A DNA stretch of 64,000 nucleotides from Isoetes taiwanensis (Eukaryota > Streptophyta > Lycopodiopsida > Isoetales > Isoetaceae): assembly GCA_021234155.1 (NCBI GenBank), contig JAJEKV010000003.1, forward strand, positions 31,665,166 through 31,729,165. The letters run 5' to 3'. Made by a program: the position numbers and the translations under genes. Of this stretch, positions 8,548-20,900 are shown in pieces. Position 1 is the first letter of the stretch. Every line of letters begins with the position of its first letter. The notes under the pieces were generated by a model that was given only the letters and a program-made list of their open reading frames with translations, ran no database searches and had not been told where the DNA came from.

Positions 8548-11546
8548 ATGCAAAATGCTAAAAAAAAAGCCCCCAATGATGATAATCAAGGCAAGGAGAA
8601 ATTCCCAACTAATGAACATGATGTCCAAGGAAAGGAAAATACCTCAAATGATGTTGATGATGGCAAAGGAAAGGAAAAGACTCCAAATGATGTTGATGAT
8701 GGCAAAGGAAAGGAAAAGACCTCAAATGAAAAGGATGATGGCAAAGGAAAGGAAATTGTACTTTATACTCGGGTCGATTGGAAAAACAAAAAGGTCAAGA
8801 TCCTGCATGCATGCAAATGAGAGGCAAGAGGGAGAAGGGATTATTGTTCTAGCAGATCCTATCAATGCAGTGAATGATGAAAGATTAGGGGAGGACAGGT
8901 TAGGTGTGGCAATCTCAAAATTATATGACAATTGGAAGGAAAAGGGTTCAGACAAACAAGAATGCCTAGCTTGTGTGAAGCAACTAGAGGTTCCAACTAT
9001 TGTTGCATGGCCTAGGGACAATATTCAACTGGAGGGGAACTACACGTTTCCTTTAGATGTAGAACCATTGTCAACAATGTTCACACAATTAGCAAGAGGC
9101 CACTTCCAACTTTCAAACATTATCCCACCAAAAGATGCAAGTCGATTATGATTGTTCTCCGAAGCTATGATGAAGGTTAGAGGAGGTGAATGTTGTTGGG
9201 CTTCTTGTGTTAGAATGTTCACAATAGAGGAGTTGGTGGGAACAAGAGCTACATATCAGGAACATAAGTGTGATGGCAGGAGGAATTTCATGTACACCAT
9301 ATTTGGCTATGCAATTCAGGATGAAAGATCAAAGAAGAAAAGATTCCCATTGAATGGAAAGTGGATATGTTCAAAAGCATGGATGGCTATACATGGAATT
9401 CCAACCTCTTCTTGGCAATAACCGCAAAAAGAGACATGAAAATGGTAGTAAAATTGCATTGCATGGGAACACCGGCCCGGTAAGGCCTACCTCAAGAACT
9501 ATAGCCGCAAAGGAAATATTTGAAAGATATGTGGATTTCAATGCGTAAAACATGCCACATAAGAGTAAGAAGGATGAACAGGGTAGAGTTATTGTTGAAA
9601 AGAGATTGCCATCCCATTGTACCCAGAAGAGCATATTAGAGGAAATAAATGCATTGCTTCGTGAACTTGGAGTGGCCTCTATATCCCAGCCCAATTTTAG
9701 TAGGCTATGGAATAAGCATTTCAAGCATGTGACCATAGCAACTTCAAACAACTTTGCCAAGTGCAATTTATGTGCTAAGTTGAAGGAGACACTAGATAAG
9801 ACTGTGCAACCAAGTCTAAGGGCAAAGATAAGGGAACATATGAAGGACCATATGACAGATCAACTATCATGTAGATCAACTTATTGGATGTGGAGGACCT
9901 TATCTGCAATGGAACCTAATAACTATCTATGTATTATACGTGATAAAATGGACCAACAGAAGACTTGTCTTCCACAATTCAAGTACATTCCTAAGTCATG
10001 TGGAAGATCATAGTATGATCTTCCACATGACTTAGGAATGTACCCTTTGCAGATTTCAATGACTGGGGCAATATTGCATGGGCAGTCTCAGACCTATTAT
10101 GGCCATTTCAGTTTAGAGTTGTGGAGTGATGGTCCAGATTTTCACATTGGGAGTATCATGAGGTGTTTAAGAAACTATGAGAAGGGTTACAATGGTCACC
10201 TACAGGATCCTACAGCTAGCCAGACACTACATAGTGCATTGTTGGATGGAACCCCTAATAGTATTGAAAAGTTTAGCAAGGCAAGATTTAGGAGGAATGG
10301 ACCTAATGAACATGTTGGAGCTTCAACATCTCGTGCTAAACCTCGAGATCTGCCCAGAAAGCTCCTCTTGCAACTAGATAATTGTGCTGGTCAAAATAAG
10401 AACAGGTGGATGTTTTCTTTCCTATCCTACTTAATAGCCAGGGTATTTTTGAAAGAGTCAATTTGGGGTTCCTAATGCCCTACATACTCATGAGGATGTG
10501 GATGCATTGTTTGGAAAATATAGTCATGTATTGAGACAAAGCAGATTACCAACTTTCCCGGGCTATTGGAAATATTTCATGGATGTACAAATCCATCTCC
10601 TATAGGATCTATCATAGAAGAAGTGCCTGATTGGAAGAGTTTTGTGGATGGTTATTCTCTCGACATGGAAGGTCATTCTAGACCTCTTCAATTCACTTTT
10701 TGGGTGAGAGAAGGGATTCCAATCATGCAATGGAAAATGAGACCTTCAGAGGAGAAGTGGAGAGGTGGGGCAGAAATTTGGCACAGGGATGCAAATGGCG
10801 AGCCTATGATACCTCCTGGTTAACCAAAAGCTCTAAAACCAACGGAAGAAGTCAAGCAATTGGGATTGACTAAGGATGGCATCAATGACTACATCAAGCA
10901 TTGGCAAACTAATTCAGATGAGACTAATCGTGCATTGATAGATTATTGGAAGAAGGTGATCAACTTGTTGGATGAGGTAGACACATCCTCAGAAGAGCTG
11001 AAAGAAGGGTGGTTCCCTAAAAGTAAGTGGAAAACATTAGCTGGTAATGACGAAGATGATGGTACCATTAGTAGCATTGTGAAGGCATATGCTCCTCCTC
11101 AATCTGATAAACACTATGTTGGTCCTAAGAAGGATAGGCCAAAATATCTAGGCATGGATTGTTATGAACCTTCTACTGACATGGAGTGCCACCAATTTGT
11201 AGTAGTAAAACCAAAGCAGATCTAGAGACCTATCCAAAGGTGGTTGGGATGGACTATCTCGGATATTTGCAAAGAAGAAGGTGATGTTATCTTCAATAAG
11301 GTGCGCGTGGAATGGTGGTGTCCAGTACATCAGTTGAGTAATGTCACCGATAAAGAAAGATATTCAGATTGTTGGACAAAGAGGTGGAGGAGAAATCCAA
11401 GTGATCCTGATCTTTGGCTAGACATTGAAACCGTATTGTACTCGTGGACTCCAAAAACTATTCCTAGTAAAACAGCGAGAGTTACAATACCTCAGGATGT
11501 AAGGAATAAGGTTCTCATATCCTTGGGGATGCTAGTGGAAAAATGA
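8548..11546 (+). pseudogene. DUF7869-family transposon gene, broken
   Basis: Consecutive plus-strand pieces encode a protein of the type annotated as DUF7869 in plants and animals. The order is a Lys-rich N terminus with a 33-base tandem repeat (NDVDDGKGKEKT units), ADPINAVNDERLG, a short KCNLCAKLKE segment, LLLQLDNCAGQNKNRW at 10,360-10,410, the matching GHTHEDVDALF region (degraded here near 10,480), and a long C-terminal part ending ISLGMLVEK. LDNCxxxNKNR and GHTHEDVDxxF are the family's hallmark acidic motifs and may form a DDE-like nuclease. At least seven stops or frame changes break it. A second copy on the minus strand (50,022-60,864) matches bases 10,450-11,797 almost throughout. Confidence 0.75.
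9983..10043. repeat. Perfect 30-bp inverted duplication with 1-nt spacer
   Basis: Bases 9983-10012 and 10014-10043 are exact reverse complements, separated by one G at 10013. It lies inside the DUF7869 coding region between IPKS and MYPLQIS and disrupts it. This is the signature of a snap-back template switch. Confidence 0.95.
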
Positions 11547-11797
11547 AAGACAGTTACTATGTATCTTTTCTACAGTTAATAAAAGTTGTGTACTACTTGA
11601 GTTCCATGATATATGATTTTGTAACTTGAAGTTAAGGTGTGAGTTTATATTCCCGTGTGTGATTATATGTTAACGTCTATTCTAGTCTAAGGGCAACAAA
11701 GTTACTAAAAAAGTGAATTTAACAAAGTTACTAAAAAGTGCAATATAAAATTTATCCCAAAATTAAGACATAATCCCAATTTAATTGAATGATGGTT
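11547..11797 (+). mobile_element. 3' non-coding part of the DUF7869 element
   Basis: This stretch reappears in inverted orientation at 50,022-50,275, directly after the same coding end. Homology stops at GAATGATGGTT, which marks the probable 3' end of the element or the truncation point of the other copy. It includes an AATAAA polyadenylation signal shortly after the stop. Confidence 0.65.
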
Positions 11798-12096
11798 ACT
11801 ATAAAATAGCCAAATTCATGGGGAACTAAAATAAATTGAAAACTAAATTAATTAAGGTAAGCGTCTACCTTGCATTGACAAGAATATAACAGAAGTGTGC
11901 TTTTATGGATCTTCCAATGTGCCTTACCAAACGAGTTCTCGGAATAGCTTGGCAAACTGGTCAGAAGCCCCGTATTGCTTCCACTTAAGAACAACCACGG
12001 TACAAAAGAACATGATGGACCTCTTCTGGAGAATTGAGTGCAGAATTACCCTGTAACAATAGAATTGAATGATTAATTTATAGAATTCTAACAAGT

Positions 12097-14423
12097 AATA
12101 GGCGAAGAGAACTTACAGCAAATAAAAACCAATGCAATTTGTTTCGATCCACATTTCCGAGGCCAGAAGGAATTGCCATAAGTTCTTGGGCATCAAATTC
12201 CTGGAAGCGGAATTCGACATTTTGAGATTTGCTGCCGAACTTGATGAAAGGGCTCTCGACCACCATTGGATAATTAAGAGTGAGGGGACACTGTCATTGA
12301 TCGGCATCAACACCTTTCTAATATGCGGCCACAACATCTAGGAAATAGAGATTAATGGAATACAACATTATCTTGTTGTGTTTGAAAAGGGTATTTTCGG
12401 AGGAAGTTTTGTCTTCTTCTTCACATCAGTTATTCCTGCCTTTATGGCTTAGGGTACTACACCTCAGTCTCTGATTCATCTTCAGGGTTACGCAAGAAAA
12501 CGTTTGACTGCAGATAAAGTGCCCTCGTCGGTGCCCAAGCTGACTTCAAAACGAATGGACTCATCCATCTCCATGTAGCTGCAAGAAATAGTTAAAACAA
12601 TAGAAAATCATTAAAAGCTAATTAAAAAATAGTAAAACAGAGTTACAGAGGCCATTTTACATTTCTAACTTGGTAAATCCTTTGGCAAAGGACGTCCGCA
12701 ATCGGACAGAGTCGCAGCGGCGACGATGACACTGGAATCACTCCACAAAATGGACTATGCACGGAGAAAACTTGGAATGAAAAGGGCAAGTGTTCTGGCG
12801 TAGAGTAAGATTCTTGAATTTTGACGGAATACTCTCCTAGCTTCTGATATCTCCAATTGCTGCATGGCGGACAACAATGGCCATGTACATTATGATTGTA
12901 GGATCCCGAAGAAGGGGAACCATATCACGGGGCAAGGATCCCAAACGACGGGATCACTTCGGCAGATAACCACTGCCATTAACAGTCACAATTGCGGGAT
13001 CCTGGAGAAGGGGATCCACATGACGGGGGTCGAGTATCCCAGAGGATGGGATCATTTTTTATGGATAACCTCTGTCATTAATAGCTACGGTTGCGAGAGC
13101 CCGGAGGAGGGGATCTATGTCGCCGGGGGGGAGGGATGGGGATATCGGAGGATGGGATCACTTCGGTGGATAACCTCCGTTGTTAACAATCAAGGTTGCA
13201 CGATCCTAAAGGAGGGGATCCACGTTACAGCAATAATAGGTGAAGAGAACTTACAGCAAATAAAAACCAATGCAATTTGATTCGATCCACATCCCCGAGG
13301 CCAGAAGGAATTGCCATAAGTTTTTGGGCATCAAATTCCTGGAAGTGGAATTCGACATTTTGAGATTTGCTGCCGAACTTGATGAAAGGGCTCTCGACCA
13401 CCATTGGATAATTAAGAGTGAGGGGACACTGTCATTGATCGGCATCAACACCTTTCTAATATGCGGCCACAACATCTAGGAAATAGAGATCAATGGAATA
13501 CAACATTATCTTGCTGTGTTTGAAAAGGGTATTTTCGGAGGACGTTTTGTCTTCTTCTTCACATCAGTTATTCCTACCTTTATGGCTTAGGGTACTACAC
13601 CTCAGTCTCTGATTCATCTTCAGGGTTACGCAAGAAAACGTTTGACTGCAGATAAAGTGCCCTCGTCAAACCCAAGGTTCTCGCCAAGGCTGGTGCCCAA
13701 GCTGCCTTCAAAACGAATGGACTCATCCATCTCCATGTAGCAGCAAGAAATAGTTAAAACAGTAGAAAATCATTAAAAGCTAATTAAAAAATAGTAAAAT
13801 AGAGTTACAGAACCCATTTTACATTTCTAACTTGGTAAATCCATTGGCAAAGGACGTCCGCAATCGCACAGAGTCGCAGCGGCGACGATGACACTGGAAT
13901 CACTCCACAAAATGGACTATGCACGGAGAAAACCTGGAATGAAAAGGGCAAGTGTTCTGGCGTAGAGTAAGATTCTTGAATTTTGACGGAATACATCTCC
14001 AATTGCTACATGGCAGACAACAATGGCCATGTACATTACGATTGTAGGATCCCGAAGGAGGGGAACCATATCACAGGGCAAGGATCCCAAACGACGGGAT
14101 CACTTCGGCAAATAACCACCGCCATTAACAGCCACAATTGCGGGATCGTGGAGGAGGGGATCCACGTCATGGGGGCCAGGGATCCTGTTTGTGAGATCCT
14201 GAAGAAGGGTCCACATGACGGGGGTCGAGTATCCCAGAGGATGGGATCATTTTTGACAGATAACCTCTGTCATTAATAGCTACGGTTGCGAGAGCCCGGA
14301 GGAGGGGATCTATGTCGCCGGGGGGGAGGGATGGGGATATCGGAGGATGGGATCACTTCGGTGGATAACCTCCGTTGTTAGCAATCAAGGTTGCACGATC
14401 CTGAAGGAGGGGATCCACGTTAC
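12097..14423. repeat. Tandem duplication, two copies of about 1.14 kb
   Basis: Copy one is 12,097-13,228 and copy two is 13,235-14,423, near-identical through most of their length. Copy two has one extra minisatellite unit around 14,160-14,215 and a short insertion near 13,665. Each copy contains an exon-like minus-strand piece and a block of about 119-bp minisatellite units. Confidence 0.9.
12112..12340 (-). pseudogene. Exon-like fragment, duplicated at 13,250-13,478
   Basis: In the minus sense a possible acceptor (TTTCCTAG) at about 12,341 opens a segment that ends at a strong donor, TTTGCT/GTAAGT, near 12,117. The best frame contains VESPFIKFGSKSQNVEFRF and DAQELMAIPSGLGNVDRNKL but carries internal stops nearer its start. 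A further upstream piece reads MEMDESIRFEVSLGTDEGTL near 12,575. The same exon with a few substitutions lies at 13,250-13,478. I do not recognise the parent protein. Confidence 0.35.
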
Positions 14424-14640
14424 TGGGGCCCGGTATCCGGGAGGACGGGATCACTTCGGCAAATAACCTCTGCCCTTAATAGCCATGTTTGCTGGATCTC
14501 GAAGGAGGGAATCCATGTCACGAGGGCCGAGGATCACTTTGGTAGATAACCTCTACCGTTAACAGCCATAATTGTGGTATCCCGTTGAGCCCCAGATCCC
14601 AAAGAACATGATCTTTTTCGGTCCTCAAATTTAGAATAAA
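12890..14640. repeat. GC-rich minisatellite of about 119-bp units
   Basis: Units share GGAGGGGATCCACGT, then a GGGATCACTTCGG block, then GATAACCTC and TTAA. About three units occur at 12,890-13,228 and about five at 14,030-14,640. Each contains several BamHI-type GGATCC sites. Frames through the array are artefacts of the repeat. Confidence 0.8.
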
Positions 14641-14650
14641 GGGGGCAAGT

Positions 14651-14781
14651 TATCCTAAGCCATGTGGTAGTATTGGTGGCACGAGTAGGTCAGAACATCC
14701 CTCCTTAAATTCCCTTCTCCATTACCACGGTACACACCCATTGTAATTCAATTCTCTTTTGTTTAATTAAACATACTAATG
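14651..14781. repeat. Direct repeat, recurs at 15,998-16,110
   Basis: The block from TATCCTAAGCCATGTGGTAG to GTTTAATTAAACATACTAA is repeated upstream of the Hsp70-like gene at 15,998-16,110. A following short match (GTTACG-TTTA-TCAATGTAGA) also recurs (15,255 and 16,117). The upstream region of the gene was therefore duplicated, with about 1.2 kb between copies. I see no gene in 14,782-15,997. Confidence 0.75.
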
Positions 14782-16375
14782 CAGCATTCACATGGCGAGC
14801 AAATTTGCCACAGCTTCAACCATTGAACTACAAGGCTTATTTGTTGGTTACGCTCACGTGAATTTTGGTCAATGCTTGGTTCTAGCTGCAATGCTACGTC
14901 AAACAACCCTAAACGTAGCAGCCATTTCAGGAACAGCTAGGCCCTAAACGCAACAGCCAAATCCGCGTAAAGGATTCAGTGTGGCAGTGGAAGATTTGAA
15001 GCCTTGTTGAAGCCGAGCACCTTAAATATCATCCCTTGGCATATTTGAAGTAAATAAAATACACGATGTTTTCTTGGATTTTAAGGAGTTTTTCTTGTGT
15101 TGTCATGTTAAAGCCAAAGCTAAGGAAAAAACACACGGAGTTTTTCATATTTTACATTGCTTCAAACATGACAGTGGAATCTGGATGAAGACGCTCGCAT
15201 TGAAGCCTACTGTGATAAGCTCATGCTGCTTAAAAAAACTTCAATGTGAATGCTCCATCAGTTACGGTTTAGTCAATGTAGACCTACAGTTACAAAAGAC
15301 TCACAAGCTATAAGGTTTGCTGTAGACGATTCCCATCAATTTTTTTAAAGGTTGGGGAGGTTTCTTATTGTTTTTTGTTTTTGTTAGGTGTAGGTTGGAA
15401 GGTTTATTTTTAGAGAGTTACATGGGCTTCCTTTCTTGGCAGAACCTAACCTTCTTGCACAGTGATGGCGACAGAACCTATTTTTCTTGCAAAGCAACGA
15501 TAGAAGGAGAGGGCAACGAATTTGTTGAAGAGGAGGCATTGTGTGGCAGCGGTTTTATCGGGGTTCTACTTCATGGCCTCCCTCCCTGTGCTTACAAAAT
15601 GTTGTTTTCCTTCCCAGTTTTGGTGTTTTTTTCCATTATTCTGTGTATATAGCTAGATGTTCTCCCTGTTTTGCTTTCGTTCAGACCGTAGTTTAGCTAT
15701 AATTTCTGACATGTGCTTCAAAAGCTTACAAAATGTGTGCATCCACTTCTTTTGTTGCTTCTACCTCTGAATCTCGCTTTTGTGTTATGGCCATTGTATG
15801 TGTTGTAGCTGCCATTGCATATGATTTAGCTGCATGTGCTTGTTCGTCGGAGCTTATTAGGTTCAGAATCTGGCTCCATCGAACCACTGACCTGTCCATG
15901 TGTTTGCACATTTTGGTGTATTCATTATTTATATGTGACAATTCAATGATTTAACAACGGTTACAACTTTTAAAAAATACAAAAAGTGCACTTAACGAGT
16001 ATCCTAAGCCACGTGGTAGTACTGGTGGCACTAGTAGGTCAGACCTTACCACGGTAACGACGCGGACGCCCATTGTAATTCAATTTTCTTTTGTTTAATT
16101 AAACATACTAAAAGTTACGCTTTAATCAATGTAGAGTCACCTTCAGACTTACAAGCTAGATAGAATGTACGTTAAATCAGATTTCTTACAGTTCTCTATC
16201 ACATCCACATAATTATCGTTACCTACCTCCCTAGTCCCTCCCTCCCAAACAATGCTGATCTACAATTAAAATGCTGAGCTCCAATAATGAGAAAATTAAA
16301 CAGAATAAATATTTCCGGACCTGTCTCGTTCTCGACAGCGGCATTTAGATACTCGCAAATCAATGCAGGCCTCCT

Positions 16376-16387
16376 TATATATATAAG
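16376..16387 (+). promoter_or_regulatory. TATA box of the HSPA12-like gene
   Basis: TATATATATAAG lies 69-80 bases upstream of the ATG at 16,456 and is followed by a pyrimidine-rich CTTCTTC leader. This is a textbook spacing for a plant core promoter. I find no convincing heat-shock element upstream. Confidence 0.6.
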
Positions 16388-16455
16388 CTTGCTCTTCTTC
16401 AACCGCCTCCTTCTTCAACCCTGTATGCTGTATCTTATATTTCGAAGGCAAGGCT

Positions 16456-18233
16456 ATGGATCCGACTGTGGTAGTGGGGCTTGATTTCGGCACCACTTAT
16501 TCTGGTTTTGCGTTCGCTCATCGAAGTGATCCTTCGGATGTCCATATTTTAGAGAATTGGCCTTCTTCTGCAGGGAAAATGTATTGCAAGACCCAAACGA
16601 GCTTGTTCTACACAAGAGCAGGGGGATCGCTGGAGCTAAAAGCTCAAGAATGGGGCTGGCCCGCACTTTTGGCTTATACGGAGGCGCTTCAATTGCAAGG
16701 CTGTGGCTATGGGTATGTCTCTGCTAATTCTGGTGGGCAGGAAAAATTGGAACAAGCAATCACTATAGTGGGTCAGAACAAGGCTGTTTATGCAACCAAA
16801 TTTAAGCTTCTGTTGGCCCCCGATTCTGAAGAACAAGATCTGCCTCATGGGCTCTCTGCTCAGAGGCTTATATCCGACTATTTAAAATTCATGTCAGATT
16901 TTATTGTCGATCATCTCAAAGACAAATATGGCAAGCATTTTAAAAAGCGAGATGTCCAGTGGTGCATAACGGTGCCTGCGATTTGGGATGATGCTGCAAA
17001 GCAGCAGATGCAAATCTGCTGTGAAATTGCCGGAATGGTGCAAGGCAAACATTGCAAGGATAGTTCTGCAAGTTCTCATGATCTGCGAATAGTTTTAGAG
17101 CCTGAAGCTGCATCTATGTACTGCCAGAAGCAGCTCCATGATATTTCCCTACGAGTTGGAGACGAGTTCATGATTGTGGATATTGGAGGCGGAACTATTG
17201 ATCTAGTTGTGCACAGAAAAGCCAACAATAATCTTTACGAAGTTCATGAAGCAGGAAAAAACTGTGGAGAAATGGGAGGAGGTACATTTGTAGATACTAA
17301 TTTCTTCCGCCACGTTGCTAACAAGATTGGTTGTTTTCAACAGTTTATCAGAAAAGACCCAGAGTTTTTGTCAAAGTTCTTAACTGGTGGCTTGGAAAAA
17401 AATGTTCCTTTGATGGCTCCTCGTCATCTGTGGGCATGGGTTGGGACATTCCGTCCAGGCTTTCCTCTGCCTGGAAAGCATATGACAGTTCAAAGGGCAT
17501 AATCAGGCCTGAAGATGAGTACGAAGAGCTGGAATTAAGCACACAAAATTTCAAGGAGTTATTCGATACGGAAGTGAAGAAAACAATCCAGTTAATACAG
17601 CAACAGTTAGCATTGTGTCCCAGAATAAAATGCTTGCTGGTAGTAGGAGGCTTTTCTGAAAATGCCTACATGGTTAGCCGAATAAAAGAGGAGTTTGGCT
17701 CTCCGGTGGAAAATATTATTGTTCCGGTGAATCCAGGAGCTGCAGTTTTGCATGGCGCTGTCAGGTTTGGTTTTCGTTCCAATCTAGTGCTCTCAAGGAT
17801 ATCCAAAAAGACTTATGGAACAGATGCAGTGCATACATTTTGTGGTGAGCATATAAAACACGCGTACACGGAGAGAAATGGGGTGAAGCATTGTGGTAAA
17901 ATTTTTGACAAGTATGTCCAGAAAAATCAATCTGTGTCAATCGATTCTAGTGTTGAATACAGTTTTTACCCCGTATATGATGACCAGAAACGTTTGAGTG
18001 TGTCCCTATTTTCTTCCGATGAAGAATTCCCAGTTTACACCACAGACGAAGGCTGTGTAGAGGAGTCCAGTTATTCAATGGATATATCACAAGACCTGCA
18101 CTTAGGAACAAACAGGAAGGTAGAAGTGAAGATGTATTTTGGGCGCAGCACAATCGAAATGACAGCAAGACGAGTAAATTTTGGAGATCCAAAGCCTGAG
18201 AAACTTTGCTTCGTAAAATTTGAGACAGCCTGA
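16456..18233 (+). CDS. HSPA12-like Hsp70-family ATPase (one apparent frameshift)
   Basis: This is an intronless gene of about 592 codons, normal length for the HSPA12 subfamily of Hsp70, which keeps the actin-like ATPase core but has a shortened, divergent C-terminal domain. Visible motifs are GLDFGTTYSG at residues 8-17 (phosphate 1), ITVPAIWDD near 174, IVDIGGGTIDLVVH near 238-251 (phosphate 2), GEMGGGTFVD near 275 and LLVVGGFSENAYM near 392 (adenosine loop). The frame changes once, at a run of seven A at 17,396-17,402. One more A there would give GLEKKCSFDGSS and a single open frame to the stop at 18,231-18,233. This could be a sequencing error or a recent mutation, since all later motifs are intact. 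The product is probably a cytosolic ATP-dependent chaperone-like protein with unknown client. A TATA box lies upstream. Confidence 0.85.
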
Positions 18234-18987
18234 AATATTCCAAGGATAATTTAGCTCCAAGTTTTGTGGTGAACTAAGTTTTGTCAACTGTTGGACTGTG
18301 TAGCTATGGTTTGATACAGTTGTTTTATTTTTGTGACAAATTAGTACACATAGATGTTGAACATAGGAAAGAGAGAATTTTTGTATCAATATTGACAAAT
18401 TTTGTAGACCATGGTGGTGCTATTGTGGTACACAACTTTTTTATATTCTGTTATCAACGTGATCACGAGGAAATATTGAAAAGAGAATATTTTTCTTTCA
18501 AGCAATATGCAATATGCATGGCTTAAAAGCCCTTGAGGTATTGCATTGATTTTTATTGAAAAACAAATGGGTACATATAGCCCACAAAATCTTCACATGG
18601 AATGGGTTTATCTATAAATAAATAGTATGAATTATTCAATACCCTATTATGGATCAAGATTAAACTCATTTATTTTACGCATTTTATTTTACCCATTTTA
18701 TTCAATGGTTGAGATTAAGATTTGTGGCATCCATTATTGGAGAAAATTTATATATATGCCCATGCATAAAATGTCAATCAAAGAAGATGGAAAATAGGGA
18801 CATGAAAATCAGACTTTTATAATACAACTTAATTATCAACACCTTGCGTGCAACTTCCATAAATCTCTTCCATAAATCTGACTTGTACAATAAAGTGGCA
18901 AAGCCTCAAATTTTCAATGGTTGGATACATATAGTTTTACAAGCTTGCTATTTGTGGCAAGTTTTGCCATTGAACCATATAGTATAC
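18234..18987. other. 3' flank of the HSPA12-like gene, no further gene
   Basis: AT-rich DNA with an AATAAA-type signal near 18,614. No coding exon is seen. Confidence 0.5.
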
Positions 18988-19744
18988 GATGCTAGGGCGC
19001 TCACACTATCTCCCCCCGATTGGGGTTATTAAAAAAAAAATGGAAACCCTTCCAAATTTCATTTGTGGAAACCTTCCAAATTTCCGTGAAAATCGGAAGG
19101 GTTTCCACTGAAGCACGGTAGGGTTTCCGCAAAAAAAAATATATTTTTAGATATCCAATGCAACCACCGTTAATTAATGCTTGTAATTAATTTTCTACGG
19201 CTCTGATAAGAGCCTATTCAAGAAAAGTAAATTTTTTTTTTCTTCCTCTTCCTCCGGCGGATCGGCGGATCGGTTTTGCTTCCTTGCATGAGATTGAGTC
19301 ACTTGATCGGATTGAGGAGCGCTTCAAGATTCAGTTTTATAAAAGATTGAGCGCTTCAATTTTTTTTGTCTTTTCTTCTTTAACTGATTAACTGATTGAC
19401 AATAACCCAGGTTATCCAGAAGAAATTGTCCTTCCTAATCGAGCGTGTTTATTCCTTGCGTTTTTTCCCTGTTCTTCCGTCCGCTCGAGCATTTTTAGTG
19501 AGCTCATGGTCTTTTGCTGGCTATGGCAGTCCCTTGACGCAGTTACTCTTCTAGAACTCCTTAACCAGACCTGTTTTCTAATTTGCTGGCAAGTGTATGG
19601 CTCGGCTTCTTCCTTCAGCATCAAATCTGTGGTTTTTTGTTTCTTGGATTCATGGTTGAGGCTACTTTGTTTCTTTTTCAGAAAGATCGCAAGGGTTCTC
19701 GCTGTCTCCTTGCCTTCAACCATCAGCTAATGTTTCTTTGTTTG

Positions 19745-20900
19745 TAGGTGCATCGTGCAATGTTACCTGGGAGTGATGATCAAATGTTTCAAGTTGCCGC
19801 TGTTAAGGTTAGAGAACATTTATCCTTTGGGTGTCTTTCATCCTTATTTTCCATACTTCTATAGGTTCGGTTGTTGGAAAACTTGTTCGAGGGGGTTCTT
19901 TAATCATTAAATGGCTTGCAAAGATCGGCCAACATTTGTACCGCATTGAAGCATCCGCAATTGGATAAGAGTTTTTGGTGAGAGGTCATTCATTTGAATC
20001 TGCTATGTAAATGGGATAGTTTGCCTCTTATTCAACCATCTCTCGATAGTTTCCAAGTTCAAACGTAAGAAGGTTTTGACTTGACCGCATTGATATCCAT
20101 CAGAGGGCCCAAACGAGGGCCATGTTTCTATATCATGGAGTACTAATAGTATGCTACACATTTTCTATTTTAATTGGTCTCTACCAGGGTTATCATTCAT
20201 CTTTATCTTTGGTATGCAGGGTGGAGATATATGGATCCTAAAGCCTCCCAATCAGTCTCTTGGTTTTATTCTAGCAGATGCAGGTTATGATGTTTGTCCA
20301 TCCATTTTGCTGGAGATGCTACTGCCCAAGGCATAATCACCTGAATAGAAATGGGACTCTGCTACGATGGATACATTACTTATTTAGTTGCTCAAACTCA
20401 TTTTACACAGCCATGCTTGATTATTGCCTTAGGCAGAGTGCAATTTTGTGAGGATTGACCAGCTGGAACCATACATCAACAACGGATTCTGATTGGTGAG
20501 CGCATTTGTTACATAGTTGCTGTTTGTTTTGTAAAACAGATTGTTTTATTAAATGTTGCATTTGTTTTACTAGATGTCGCAGGAGTTGTTCTAGATGTCT
20601 CTAGAACAGCATTCCATCGAAAGTCCAACAATCAAGAAGTTAGTAAATGAGACATAACAAGAAGTTAGTAAACGAGACGTAACAATCCAAGATCAAAGGT
20701 ACTTTGTTATCTCAAAGATCAAAGATACTTTGTCATGATTCTTGCACAGTTGAATGGACTCTAATTGTGATGTAAATTCCAGGGAGACGAGTGTAAAGAT
20801 AAGCCTCTGGCTGGGTGAACTTGCTACAAATGAAGGCCAACAATTATTTGAGGTAGCTGATCAGAGACCTATAATCATTGCAACACGCCTATGAGCAACT
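19745..20900 (+). pseudogene. Exon-like pieces within the Mutator-like candidate
   Basis: At least three plus-strand pieces have splice-like borders. About 19,749-19,808 lies between TTTGTAG and GTTAGA and encodes VHRAMLPGSDDQMFQVAAVK. About 20,220-20,285 follows TATGCAG and may encode GGDIWILKPPNQSLGFILADA. About 20,783-20,890 follows TTCCAG and may encode ETSVKISLWLGELATNEGQQ onward. They do not form one recognisable protein. They look like fragments of one or more host genes with their introns. Confidence 0.35.

Noticed and set aside
12890-14640. CRISPR-like regular repeats
   Set aside because: Tandem minisatellite units with no unique spacers, in a eukaryotic setting.
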